Source of the DNA: Pseudomonadota bacterium
Lineage (GTDB): Bacteria > Pseudomonadota > Alphaproteobacteria > Caulobacterales > Caulobacteraceae
DNA length: 6,179 nt
Direction of reading: 5' to 3'
Assembly (NCBI GenBank): GCA_023445955.1
Contig: JAEXJH010000150.1
Location: forward strand, 1-6,179
Position numbers and translations under genes: made by a program. This document shows positions 1 through 5,695 of this stretch, piece by piece. The notes below the pieces were generated by a model that was given only the letters and a program-made list of their open reading frames with translations, was not told the origin of the DNA and ran no database searches. Numbering within the stretch: the stretch's first letter is position 1; every line of letters starts with the position of its first letter.

Positions 1-1654
1 GGCGGTGGAGGGTCTGGGAGGGGAAGCGGGCGCCCGCCAGCGGGGGGACGCCACGCTCGCCGCCGGCCAGCACTTGGCCGCGACGATCGGTGGTGATGGT
101 CTTCAGCTCGCCGATCGCCAGGCCGTCGGCCTGCGTGAACCGCCGCACCCCATCGCCGCGGATCGCATAGAGGTCGAAGCCGGGATCCGCCGCCCAGACG
201 GTTCCGTCGGGGCTGGCGACCAGGATGCGCGGATAGAAGCCCTTGGGCAGACTGGCCGCCACGGGGCGCCAGTCGCGGTCATCGCGTCGGAACAGGCCCG
301 CGCCGTTGATCGAGACCCACAGCCCGCCCGTGCTGTCCTGGGCGCAGGCCAGCACGGCGCGGCCCTCGGCCCCGGTGGGCAGGAGGATCGCGGTCAGGCG
401 CGGCGTGTTCACGCGCCACAGGCCCTTGTCGGCGGCCATCCAGACCCTGCCATCCTTGCCGGCGCACAGCTCGTTGGGATGGCCCAGGCCTTGATGCAGG
501 CGTTTTGGCCGGCCGGCGTCGTCGACGCGATAGAGGGCGTCGGCGTCGGTCAGGTAGAGCCGGCCCTGCGGCGTCGCCACGGCGCGGTAGCCCTCGCGGG
601 TGCTGGAGGGGATCAAGCGCTCGGCGACGATGTCTGCGGCGCTGAAGCGGTCCAGACCCAGCAGGCTGCCGACCCAGACATTGCGCTCGCGATCTTGGAA
701 CAGGGCGGCGGCCAGGTCGGCGGTCAGGCCCTGGGCCGCGCCATAGCTTTGGTCGACATCGGCCCTGGTCAGGACGCGGCCGGTCGGGACGCGGTTGGGG
801 TGCAGGATCCGATAGACGCCCTGGCCGTCCTCATACGCGCCCCAGAGCACGCCGGTGTTGTCGAACATCACCCGCCGCGACACCAGGAGGTTGGGCTTGG
901 CGGGCGGCTTGCGGCTCGGCGCGAGGGGATCGAACAGGCGCGCGGGATCCAGCGCCCGCAGGCCGACCGCCTGGTCGGCGAACCAGAGGCGGCCGTCCGG
1001 CCCCTCGGTCAGGGCCCAGGATCCCTCGACGGGCTCGTTGGTCTTGCGGACCTTCAGCGAGGCGGGATCGACGCGAACCAGGGCGTGCTGGGCCGCGACC
1101 CAGACCCCGCCGTCGCGAGCGACCACCATGTTGAAGGCTCGGCCCAACGCTGGATCCCAGGGGACCGGCGTCCAGCGACCGCTGCGGAACACCGACACCC
1201 CGCCGAACGCGGCGGTCCAGATCGCGCCGTCGCGGCCTTCGACGAATTGCTTCAGGCTGCCGGTCGGCGGACCCTTGGCGTAGTTGGTGATCTTGCCGTT
1301 GCGGATCATCGAGACGCCGCCGGCATGGTAGCCGACCCAGACCTCACCGGCGCGGGTGACCAGCATGGCCGTGACGATCTCGCTGGGCAGGGTGGTCGTC
1401 CCGTCCGACCGGAACTGGCTGAAGCGCACGCCGTCGAAGCGGTAGAGGCCCGCGCCGGCGCCCAGCCACAGTTCGCCTTGAGGCGCCTGGCCGATCGCCC
1501 AGATGTTCGGCGGCGCGCCGCTGTCCTGCCGCCAAGCCGTATGCAGCAGGCGCGGCAATTGCTGCTGGGGCTCGTCGGCGTGGGCGGCCAAGGACCCGCA
1601 AATCAAGCCCATGACCAGGGGCAGAACGCGCAGCAGGACCCGTCGCCAGGGCAT
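1..1654 (-). CDS. Sensor protein with N-terminal two-component-regulator beta-propeller (5' part; probably a histidine kinase), runs off the left edge
   Basis: The minus strand is open from an ATG at 1654 to the window edge, giving 551 codons with no stop. Residues 1-26 look like a signal peptide: basic start MPWRR, hydrophobic core, AHA before the cut at about 26/27. The rest is a run of about twelve propeller repeats of the DG-x-(L/V)W-(L/V)G ... GL-x-RFDG type. They start near residues 58, 100, 140, 179, 218, 266, 322, 361, 400, 440, 481 and 523; the clearest are ELWLGAGAGLYRFDG (61-75) and NVWVGSLLGLDRF (325-337). Fourteen such repeats usually form two seven-bladed periplasmic sensor domains, followed by a Y_Y_Y domain, a membrane helix and a transmitter. 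Those parts are not visible here. The divergent NarL-type regulator next door suggests a HisKA_3 kinase, but a hybrid kinase or GGDEF output is possible. No in-frame ATG occurs close upstream and no clear Shine-Dalgarno sequence is visible; the signal peptide supports this start. Confidence 0.88.
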   Translation of the reverse strand, partial: MPWRRVLLRVLPLVMGLICGSLAAHADEPQQQLPRLLHTAWRQDSGAPPNIWAIGQAPQGELWLGAGAGLYRFDGVRFSQFRSDGTTTLPSEIVTAMLVTRAGEVWVGYHAGGVSMIRNGKITNYAKGPPTGSLKQFVEGRDGAIWTAAFGGVSVFRSGRWTPVPWDPALGRAFNMVVARDGGVWVAAQHALVRVDPASLKVRKTNEPVEGSWALTEGPDGRLWFADQAVGLRALDPARLFDPLAPSRKPPAKPNLLVSRRVMFDNTGVLWGAYEDGQGVYRILHPNRVPTGRVLTRADVDQSYGAAQGLTADLAAALFQDRERNVWVGSLLGLDRFSAADIVAERLIPSSTREGYRAVATPQGRLYLTDADALYRVDDAGRPKRLHQGLGHPNELCAGKDGRVWMAADKGLWRVNTPRLTAILLPTGAEGRAVLACAQDSTGGLWVSINGAGLFRRDDRDWRPVAASLPKGFYPRILVASPDGTVWAADPGFDLYAIRGDGVRRFTQADGLAIGELKTITTDRRGQVLAGGERGVPPLAGARFPSQTLHR

Positions 1655-1907
1655 GTTCGACGGTCCAGAACGTGAGGTCCTCGCCGGATGCGGCGCGTTG
1701 CGATTGTTAGCTTCGCCTTGGAGAAGCGTCGAGTGAAGACCCCATGGGTCACCGCCCTGGCCAGCGGGACTGGCGAATTCTTGGGACAAGTGCTCGCGAT
1801 GACCGAGAATTTCGCAGGAACCCATTTCGGTTAAGGCCCAGTTCAGCTTAAAGTGTCCTGACCGGTGCGCGTACTGACCAGGCCAACTTCTGCGATCGTT
1901 AAATCCG
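1655..1907. promoter_or_regulatory. Divergent intergenic region between sensor and response regulator genes
   Basis: These 253 bases separate two divergent starts, so they must carry a promoter for each gene unless transcription enters from elsewhere. The stretch is less GC-rich than its surroundings. I could not identify a convincing -35/-10 pair on either strand. Visible elements are a direct repeat CTGACC at 1858-1863 and 1874-1879 (16-bp period), a further TGACC at 1800-1804, and TTAA at 1831-1834, 1848-1851 and 1899-1902. A 5-bp inverted repeat GCTTC/GAAGC (1710-1714 and 1723-1727) lies in the probable leader of the sensor gene. The regulatory role is inferred from position only. Confidence 0.5.
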
Positions 1908-2552
1908 ATGAACGCCATGACGCCCGAGGGCCGGAAGACGCGTGTGCTTATCGTCGATGACCATCCGCTGATGCGGGAGGGCATCGCCAACGCTCTGCTG
2001 GCCGAAGCCGACTTCGAACTGGCCGGTGAGGCTTCGGACGGGGCCGAGGCGATCGAGAAGTCGCGAACCCTCAAGCCCGACGTCACGCTGATCGACCTGC
2101 AGATGCCGCGGTTGGGCGGGTTGGACGCCATCCCGGTGATTCTAGGCGAGGCGCCCGACTCCAAGATCGCGGTGCTGACCACCTATGGCGGCGACGCCTA
2201 TGCCGAGCGGGCGTTGCGGCTGGGAGCCCTGGGCTTCCTGCTCAAGAGCTCCCTGCATCGCGAGCTGGTCGACGCCATCCGCACGGTCAGCGCCGGCCGC
2301 CGCTATGTCTCGCCGGTCGTGGCCGAACAGATCCTGTCGCACATGAACGAGGACAAGCTCAGCGACCGCGAGCTGGCCGTGCTGCGCCTGATCTCGCGCG
2401 GCGAACCCAACAAGGGCGTCGCCCGGCGGCTGTCGATCTCGGATCAGACGGTCAAGGTTCATGTGAAGAGCATCTTCGGCAAGCTGGGCGTCTGCGACCG
2501 CACCCACGCCGTCACCGTCGCGGTGCGGCGCGGGCTGATCGACATCTCCTAG
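1908..2552 (+). CDS. Two-component response regulator, NarL/FixJ (LuxR-type DNA-binding) family
   Basis: This 214-residue cytoplasmic DNA-binding regulator has the normal length for the family. The receiver domain spans about residues 10-128. It has the acidic pair D17-D18 (IVDDHP), the phosphoacceptor D63 in IDLQMP, the switch threonine T91 (VLTTY) and the conserved K113 (LLKSS), so it should be phosphorylatable. The LuxR-type helix-turn-helix covers about 149-211. It begins LSDRE and contains NKGVARRLSISDQTVKVHVK, with G170 where the family more often has Glu. Its probable partner is the divergent propeller sensor. ATG 1908 is taken as the start. An in-frame ATG at 1917 is an alternative, and neither has a clear Shine-Dalgarno sequence. 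The stop codon overlaps that of the convergent AraC gene. The target genes are unknown; the neighbouring operon is one candidate. Confidence 0.95.
   Translation: MNAMTPEGRKTRVLIVDDHPLMREGIANALLAEADFELAGEASDGAEAIEKSRTLKPDVTLIDLQMPRLGGLDAIPVILGEAPDSKIAVLTTYGGDAYAERALRLGALGFLLKSSLHRELVDAIRTVSAGRRYVSPVVAEQILSHMNEDKLSDRELAVLRLISRGEPNKGVARRLSISDQTVKVHVKSIFGKLGVCDRTHAVTVAVRRGLIDIS
2549..2552. other. Interlocked convergent stop codons (CTAG)
   Basis: The plus-strand response regulator ends with TAG at 2550-2552. The minus-strand AraC gene ends with TAG read from 2551 to 2549. Both stops share the palindrome CTAG, so the genes overlap by four bases tail to tail. No intrinsic terminator fits between them, and each transcript must extend into the other gene. 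Confidence 0.95.
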
Positions 2553-3148
2553 GCCGCCGCCTTCGGCGTCCAGGCGTCGCAGCGGGCGGCGCGGCGCCAG
2601 GCATTGGGCGGCGAACCCACGGCGCGCTTGAACAGGCGCGTCAGGTGCGACTGGTCGGCCAGGCCGCAGTCCAGGGCGATCTCGGCGATCGAGGCGTCGG
2701 TGGTCAGCAGCATCTGCTTGGCCAGGGTGATGCGCTGCTGGATCACATAGTGCGAGAAGGTCGTGCCGAACGTCGCCTTGAAGGCCCGCGAGAAGTAGTT
2801 CGGGCTCAGCGACACCAGGGTGGCGACCGCGTCGATGCGGATGGGGTGGGAGAGGTTCTGCTCGACGAAGCCCTCGATCCGCCGGGCCTGCCAGGCGGCC
2901 AGGGCGCCTTGGGCCAGGGGCGCGGGATAGGTCGAGCGGTCGGCCAGGGTGAAGGCCTGCTCGACCAGCCGGCGCGAGGCGATCCGGTCGCCCTCGAACA
3001 GGCGCAGGGCCTTGTCCAGAAGCTCGGAAATCATGCCGGTGTCGCCGACGGCGAACGGCTCGATATCTGCCGTTCCGATCGCGTTGAGCATCGCGTCCCC
3101 CAAGGTCTGGCCGCGACGCGCGCCTGCGTCTCGGCCTTGAGAGACCAT
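2549..3148 (-). CDS. Small AraC-family transcriptional regulator
   Basis: The predicted product has 199 residues. The C-terminal AraC/XylS DNA-binding domain lies at about 91-187. Its first helix-turn-helix is near 105-123 (SLSPNYFSRAFKATFG) and its second near 153-173, followed by the family signature GLADQSHLTRLFKRAVG and a terminal PNAWRR. Residues 39-90 are a short helical segment with no cupin-like sensing domain, so the effector cannot be predicted. An in-frame stop at 3170-3172 bounds the gene. ATG 3148 gives the longest product but has no visible Shine-Dalgarno sequence. ATG 3091 is preceded by GGGGGA at suitable spacing, and ATG 3034 begins the part that looks most like the family, so the true start may be internal. 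The gene follows the porin by 84 bp on the same strand, so it may be read with the operon or from its own promoter, and it may control that operon. Confidence 0.9.
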   Translation of the reverse strand: MVSQGRDAGARRGQTLGDAMLNAIGTADIEPFAVGDTGMISELLDKALRLFEGDRIASRRLVEQAFTLADRSTYPAPLAQGALAAWQARRIEGFVEQNLSHPIRIDAVATLVSLSPNYFSRAFKATFGTTFSHYVIQQRITLAKQMLLTTDASIAEIALDCGLADQSHLTRLFKRAVGSPPNAWRRAARCDAWTPKAAA

Positions 3149-3183
3149 GTTCGATGATCGCGTTCTGCGTCAGCCGCCAACGG

Positions 3184-3211
3184 GTGACATTTCACTACCC
3201 CAAATGGGGTA
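3184..3211. promoter_or_regulatory. Two abutting inverted repeats, possible operator, upstream of the AraC gene
   Basis: The first dyad is GTGA/TCAC with a 4-base centre (3184-3195). It is followed without a gap by TACCCCAAATGGGGTA (3196-3211), which has perfect 7-bp arms around a 2-base centre. They sit between the porin stop (3233) and the AraC start (3148). Neither is followed by a T-run in the direction of transcription, so an operator or leader structure is more likely than an intrinsic terminator. The protein that binds is unknown. Confidence 0.5.
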
Positions 3212-3232
3212 TCGCCTCGTCTTGCTGCCGTC

Positions 3233-4582
3233 TCAGAAGCGGAACTGGATGATCGCCATCCCGAAATCGACGTCATGCCCGCCGGCCGCCTTCACCGCCG
3301 CGCCGGTGTCGGCGTGGACGGCCTCCAGCGTCAGCTTGACGTTGCGGTTGACCTGCCAGGTGAGGTCGGCCTGCCAGTCCTGGCTGACGGCCTTGGCGGT
3401 CGACGCGCCGCCGCCGGCCAGCACCGCATAGGGCTGCAGGTAGATGGCGTCGCGACCCGTCTGGCGGTGGCGATCGGTGTGGCTGACCTCGACCGTGACG
3501 GCCTTGGTCGGGGCGACGCCCAGGGCCATGCGCCAGGCCGACAGGTTGCTCCAGCTGATCAGCGCCGCCTCGCTGAAATAGGCGCCGCGCGGGAACAGCG
3601 GGTTGAAGGTCTGCAGCTTGCTGTCGGTCGGGTCGCTGTCGCCGGAGCCGATGTCGCGGCGCACCGACAGGCGCGGCTTCCACGGCGCGGCGAGGGTGTA
3701 GCCCGCCCCGGCGCTGCCGCCCCAGGCGCGGATGTCCTGGCCGGCGAAGTGGCCGCGCTGGACCATGCCCTCGACCTCGTAGTCGATCGCGCCGGTCTTG
3801 CCGGCCAGTCGCGCGCCCAGCGTGCGCCGGCGCTCGTCGCCCGTCACCGCGCCGAAGCGCACGCGGTCGCGGTCGAGGTTCAGGCTGTAGACATCCAGGC
3901 TGACGGCCTTGCTGAGCGGCGCGCTGGCGTAGACGCCCCAGAAGGCCTGGCTGCGACTGTGGCTGTCGTTGAAGGCGCCGGTCGAGAGGGTGATCGGGTG
4001 GGTGTAGAACGCGTCGACCTTCAGCATCTTGCCGGCATAGGTCAGCCGCGCGCCGTCGAAGCTCTGGCGGATGTTGGGACCCTCGCGCACGGCGACGAAG
4101 CGCTGGGTGGCGTTGAACATCAGCTCCTGGCGGCCCAGGCGAAGGCGCCAGGACTTGGCCGGCGTCAGGTCGACGAACAGCACCTGGGCGTCCAGGCCAT
4201 CGCGGTCGATCGCGGCCGGCGCCTCGTGCTTGCCGAGGTCGCGGTGGATGCCGAGCTCGCCATAGACCCGCACCGTCGAGTTCAGGTGCAGGTCGGCGCT
4301 GACCAGACCGCGGACCAGGGCGAAGCTGTCGGCTTCCGCGCCGCCGGTTCCGAAGTGCGGCGCGTCCATGGTGTCGAGGCGCACGCGGGCCTCGCCGCCG
4401 AAGCTCAGATAGCCGTCCTGACCGACCGGTATGTAGCGCAGCGAGTCGAGGCCGGTCAGCGTCGGGGCGGACTTCAGGTAGCCGTAGTTTTCATCCGAAC
4501 GGATCGGCTTGAACGCGGGCGGTTCGGCGGCGTGGGCGGCGCTGGCGACCGCCAGGGCCGCTGTGAGGACAAGCGCCCTCAT
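3233..4582 (-). CDS. Outer-membrane beta-barrel porin, alginate-export (AlgE-like) family
   Basis: The 449-residue product starts with a signal peptide (about residues 1-18, MRAL then a hydrophobic stretch ending AHA). The mature protein begins with AEPPAFKPIRSDENYGYL, matching the usual 'R-x-D-E-x-Y' opening of this family. The motif GRQELMFNATQRFVAVREGP, followed shortly by RQSFDGARLTY (about 150-185), is characteristic of the alginate-export domain. Alternating polar and hydrophobic stretches run to the end, and the protein closes with QFRF; a terminal Phe is the usual barrel-assembly signal. The start at 4582 is chosen because the signal peptide begins there, GGTGGAAG lies just upstream, and the ATG overlaps the DUF1275 stop in ATGA. 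The frame stays open to an ATG at 4660, which would add a 26-residue arginine-rich lead that spoils the signal peptide. Many family members are not alginate exporters; here, in an operon with a hydrolase, uptake of another substrate is a reasonable inference. Confidence 0.92.
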   Translation of the reverse strand: MRALVLTAALAVASAAHAAEPPAFKPIRSDENYGYLKSAPTLTGLDSLRYIPVGQDGYLSFGGEARVRLDTMDAPHFGTGGAEADSFALVRGLVSADLHLNSTVRVYGELGIHRDLGKHEAPAAIDRDGLDAQVLFVDLTPAKSWRLRLGRQELMFNATQRFVAVREGPNIRQSFDGARLTYAGKMLKVDAFYTHPITLSTGAFNDSHSRSQAFWGVYASAPLSKAVSLDVYSLNLDRDRVRFGAVTGDERRRTLGARLAGKTGAIDYEVEGMVQRGHFAGQDIRAWGGSAGAGYTLAAPWKPRLSVRRDIGSGDSDPTDSKLQTFNPLFPRGAYFSEAALISWSNLSAWRMALGVAPTKAVTVEVSHTDRHRQTGRDAIYLQPYAVLAGGGASTAKAVSQDWQADLTWQVNRNVKLTLEAVHADTGAAVKAAGGHDVDFGMAIIQFRF

Positions 4583-5280
4583 GCTTCCACCGCGCGCGGG
4601 GCTTGGGCGTAGAGACCGCCCAGGATCGCGACGATCACCGCGCCCGGCAGCAGGCTCCACGGGCCGGCGACCAGCACCCCGAGGGCGCCGCCGACCGCGC
4701 CGACGGCAAAGGCCATGACCGGCGGCCAGGTCTTGACGATCCGCGCGCGCAGGGCCTCGTCGAGACCGTTCTTGGAGGTCAGCAGGTCGACGAGATCGAT
4801 GGCCATCTGGGTGACGTTGCCGGTCATGATCGGGGGCGGGGCAATCTTGCTGAACACGACCCGCGCGCCGACGTTCTGGACGGCCATCGCGCAGACGCCG
4901 ACCAGGCCCGCGAGCATCACCGCCGGCTCGTCGGCGCTGGTCGCTGGCAGGGCCGCGACGGTCAGCAGCATGAACACCACCAGCATCGCCGCCTGCAGCA
5001 GCAGCACCGCCGCCTCGTTGGCCTGGCCGCGGGCCCGGCGCTTGCAGATCATCACGTAGGTCGCGGCCGCTGCGGCGATGAACACCGGCAGGGACAGCAG
5101 CTTGGTGGCGATGCCCTGGCCGCCGCCGGCCAGGGAGACGCCCAGCATGACGAGGTTGCCGGTGGCGTGGTTCACGAACAGGCCGAACAGCAGGACGAAA
5201 CCGACCACGTCGATATAGCCGCCGACGAGGGCCATGCCGACGCCGGTGGCGGCGGGTAGCCAGCGAGGTTGCGCGCTCAT
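4579..5280 (-). CDS. DUF1275 (YoaK-type) integral membrane protein
   Basis: The 233-residue inner-membrane protein has about six hydrophobic segments and the normal length of the family. The N-terminal half carries the family signature GGYIDVVGF ... NHATGN (about 20-42). The second half has a related pattern, MAVQNVGA ... PIMTGNVTQ (about 132-158), so the two TGN loops suggest an internal duplication. The family has no well-established biochemical role; a transporter is often supposed. ATG 5280 is chosen because GGGAG (5289-5293) lies eight bases upstream and because this ATG overlaps the DoxX stop in ATGA. An ATG two codons earlier (5286) would sit too close to that site, and the frame stays open to 5745, where it would overlap all of the DoxX gene. 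The stop overlaps the porin ATG by four bases, so translation of the three genes is probably coupled. Confidence 0.92.
   Translation of the reverse strand: MSAQPRWLPAATGVGMALVGGYIDVVGFVLLFGLFVNHATGNLVMLGVSLAGGGQGIATKLLSLPVFIAAAAATYVMICKRRARGQANEAAVLLLQAAMLVVFMLLTVAALPATSADEPAVMLAGLVGVCAMAVQNVGARVVFSKIAPPPIMTGNVTQMAIDLVDLLTSKNGLDEALRARIVKTWPPVMAFAVGAVGGALGVLVAGPWSLLPGAVIVAILGGLYAQAPRAVEA
4584..4591 (-). promoter_or_regulatory. Ribosome binding site that sets the porin start
   Basis: On the minus strand GGTGGAAG ends one base before ATG 4582. It lies inside the last codons of the DUF1275 gene. Together with the ATGA overlap it supports coupled re-initiation at 4582 rather than a start at 4660. 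The spacing is short, so ribosomes terminating at the overlap may contribute more than the site itself. Confidence 0.55.
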
Positions 5281-5693
5281 GCCCATTTCTCCCGTTCGAT
5301 CAGGATCGCCGCCAGCATGAAGCCGCCGATCAGGCCGATATGTTCGAGAAAGGTATTCAAGGCGTGAAAGCGCTCGACCGGATCGGCGACGGTCCAATAG
5401 GGGTGGGCGATCAGGGTGGCGAAGGCGGTGAAGACGCCCAGGGCGCCGGCCGCCAGCCAGCCGCCCCTGCCCAGGATCAGGGCGATCGAGCCGCCCAACT
5501 GGACCAGGACGGTGGCGGCGACGACCAGCCAGGCGGGCTTCAGGCCGAAGTGGCCGGCCTCGGCCAGCGCGCTGTTCAGATCGGTCAGCTTGGCGATCCC
5601 GCTCCACCAGTAGGGCAGGGTCAGGACCGCGCGGGCGAAGACGCCGAAGGCCGACGCGCGCAGCAGCGAGGCGATGGGTGCGGGGGTGTTCAT
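5277..5693 (-). CDS. DoxX-family inner-membrane protein
   Basis: The 138-residue product has four predicted membrane helices (about 14-33, 55-74, 78-96, 115-133), the usual DoxX layout and length. Family-like features are the WWSGIAKL end of helix 1, a GG in helix 2 (QLGGSIALILG), the HPYW after helix 3 (97-100), and IGLIGG in helix 4, where relatives often have N-x(3)-GG. DoxX proteins are poorly characterised; some are linked to quinone or thiosulfate oxidation and to redox stress. The sequence does not say which applies here. The start lies two bases after the amidohydrolase stop with only a weak GGGCGG upstream, and the stop overlaps the DUF1275 start (ATGA). It is therefore an internal operon gene, probably translated by coupling. 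Confidence 0.92.
   Translation of the reverse strand: MNTPAPIASLLRASAFGVFARAVLTLPYWWSGIAKLTDLNSALAEAGHFGLKPAWLVVAATVLVQLGGSIALILGRGGWLAAGALGVFTAFATLIAHPYWTVADPVERFHALNTFLEHIGLIGGFMLAAILIEREKWA
5289..5293 (-). promoter_or_regulatory. Ribosome binding site that sets the DUF1275 start
   Basis: GGGAG on the minus strand lies eight bases before ATG 5280, inside the end of the DoxX gene. It is the best Shine-Dalgarno match seen at any gene in the window and decides between the two nearby ATGs. Confidence 0.65.
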
Positions 5694-5695
5694 GA

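Noticed and set aside
5..1675. Very long plus-strand open frame opposite the sensor gene
   Set aside because: Its translation is Ala/Gly/Arg/Gln-rich with no domain signature. The opposite strand encodes a signal peptide and clear propeller repeats, so this is a GC-driven shadow.
1831..1851. Full CtrA site from two TTAA elements
   Set aside because: The spacing is 13 bases instead of the required 7, so at most a half-site remains.
2558..2568. Small hairpin CGCC-TTC-GGCG just after the response regulator stop
   Set aside because: It has only four pairs and no T-run, and it lies inside AraC coding sequence where GCC/GGC codons make such matches common.
3196..3211. Dyad TACCCC/GGGGTA as an intrinsic terminator of the porin operon
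   Set aside because: On the minus strand the stem has only six or seven pairs and is followed by GTGAAATG, not a run of T.
3196..3211. Same dyad as a CsoR-type copper operator
   Set aside because: The ACCCC/GGGGT arms are reminiscent of such sites, but no CsoR or metal-resistance gene is nearby, and the resemblance is from memory only.
3275..4612. Long plus-strand open frame opposite the porin gene
   Set aside because: It has low-complexity composition and no recognisable motif. The minus strand has a complete porin with signal peptide and terminal Phe.
4583..4660. Upstream start for the porin at 4660
   Set aside because: It would add an arginine-rich lead in front of the signal peptide and overlap the DUF1275 gene by about 80 bases. 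The start at 4582 has a ribosome site and an ATGA junction.
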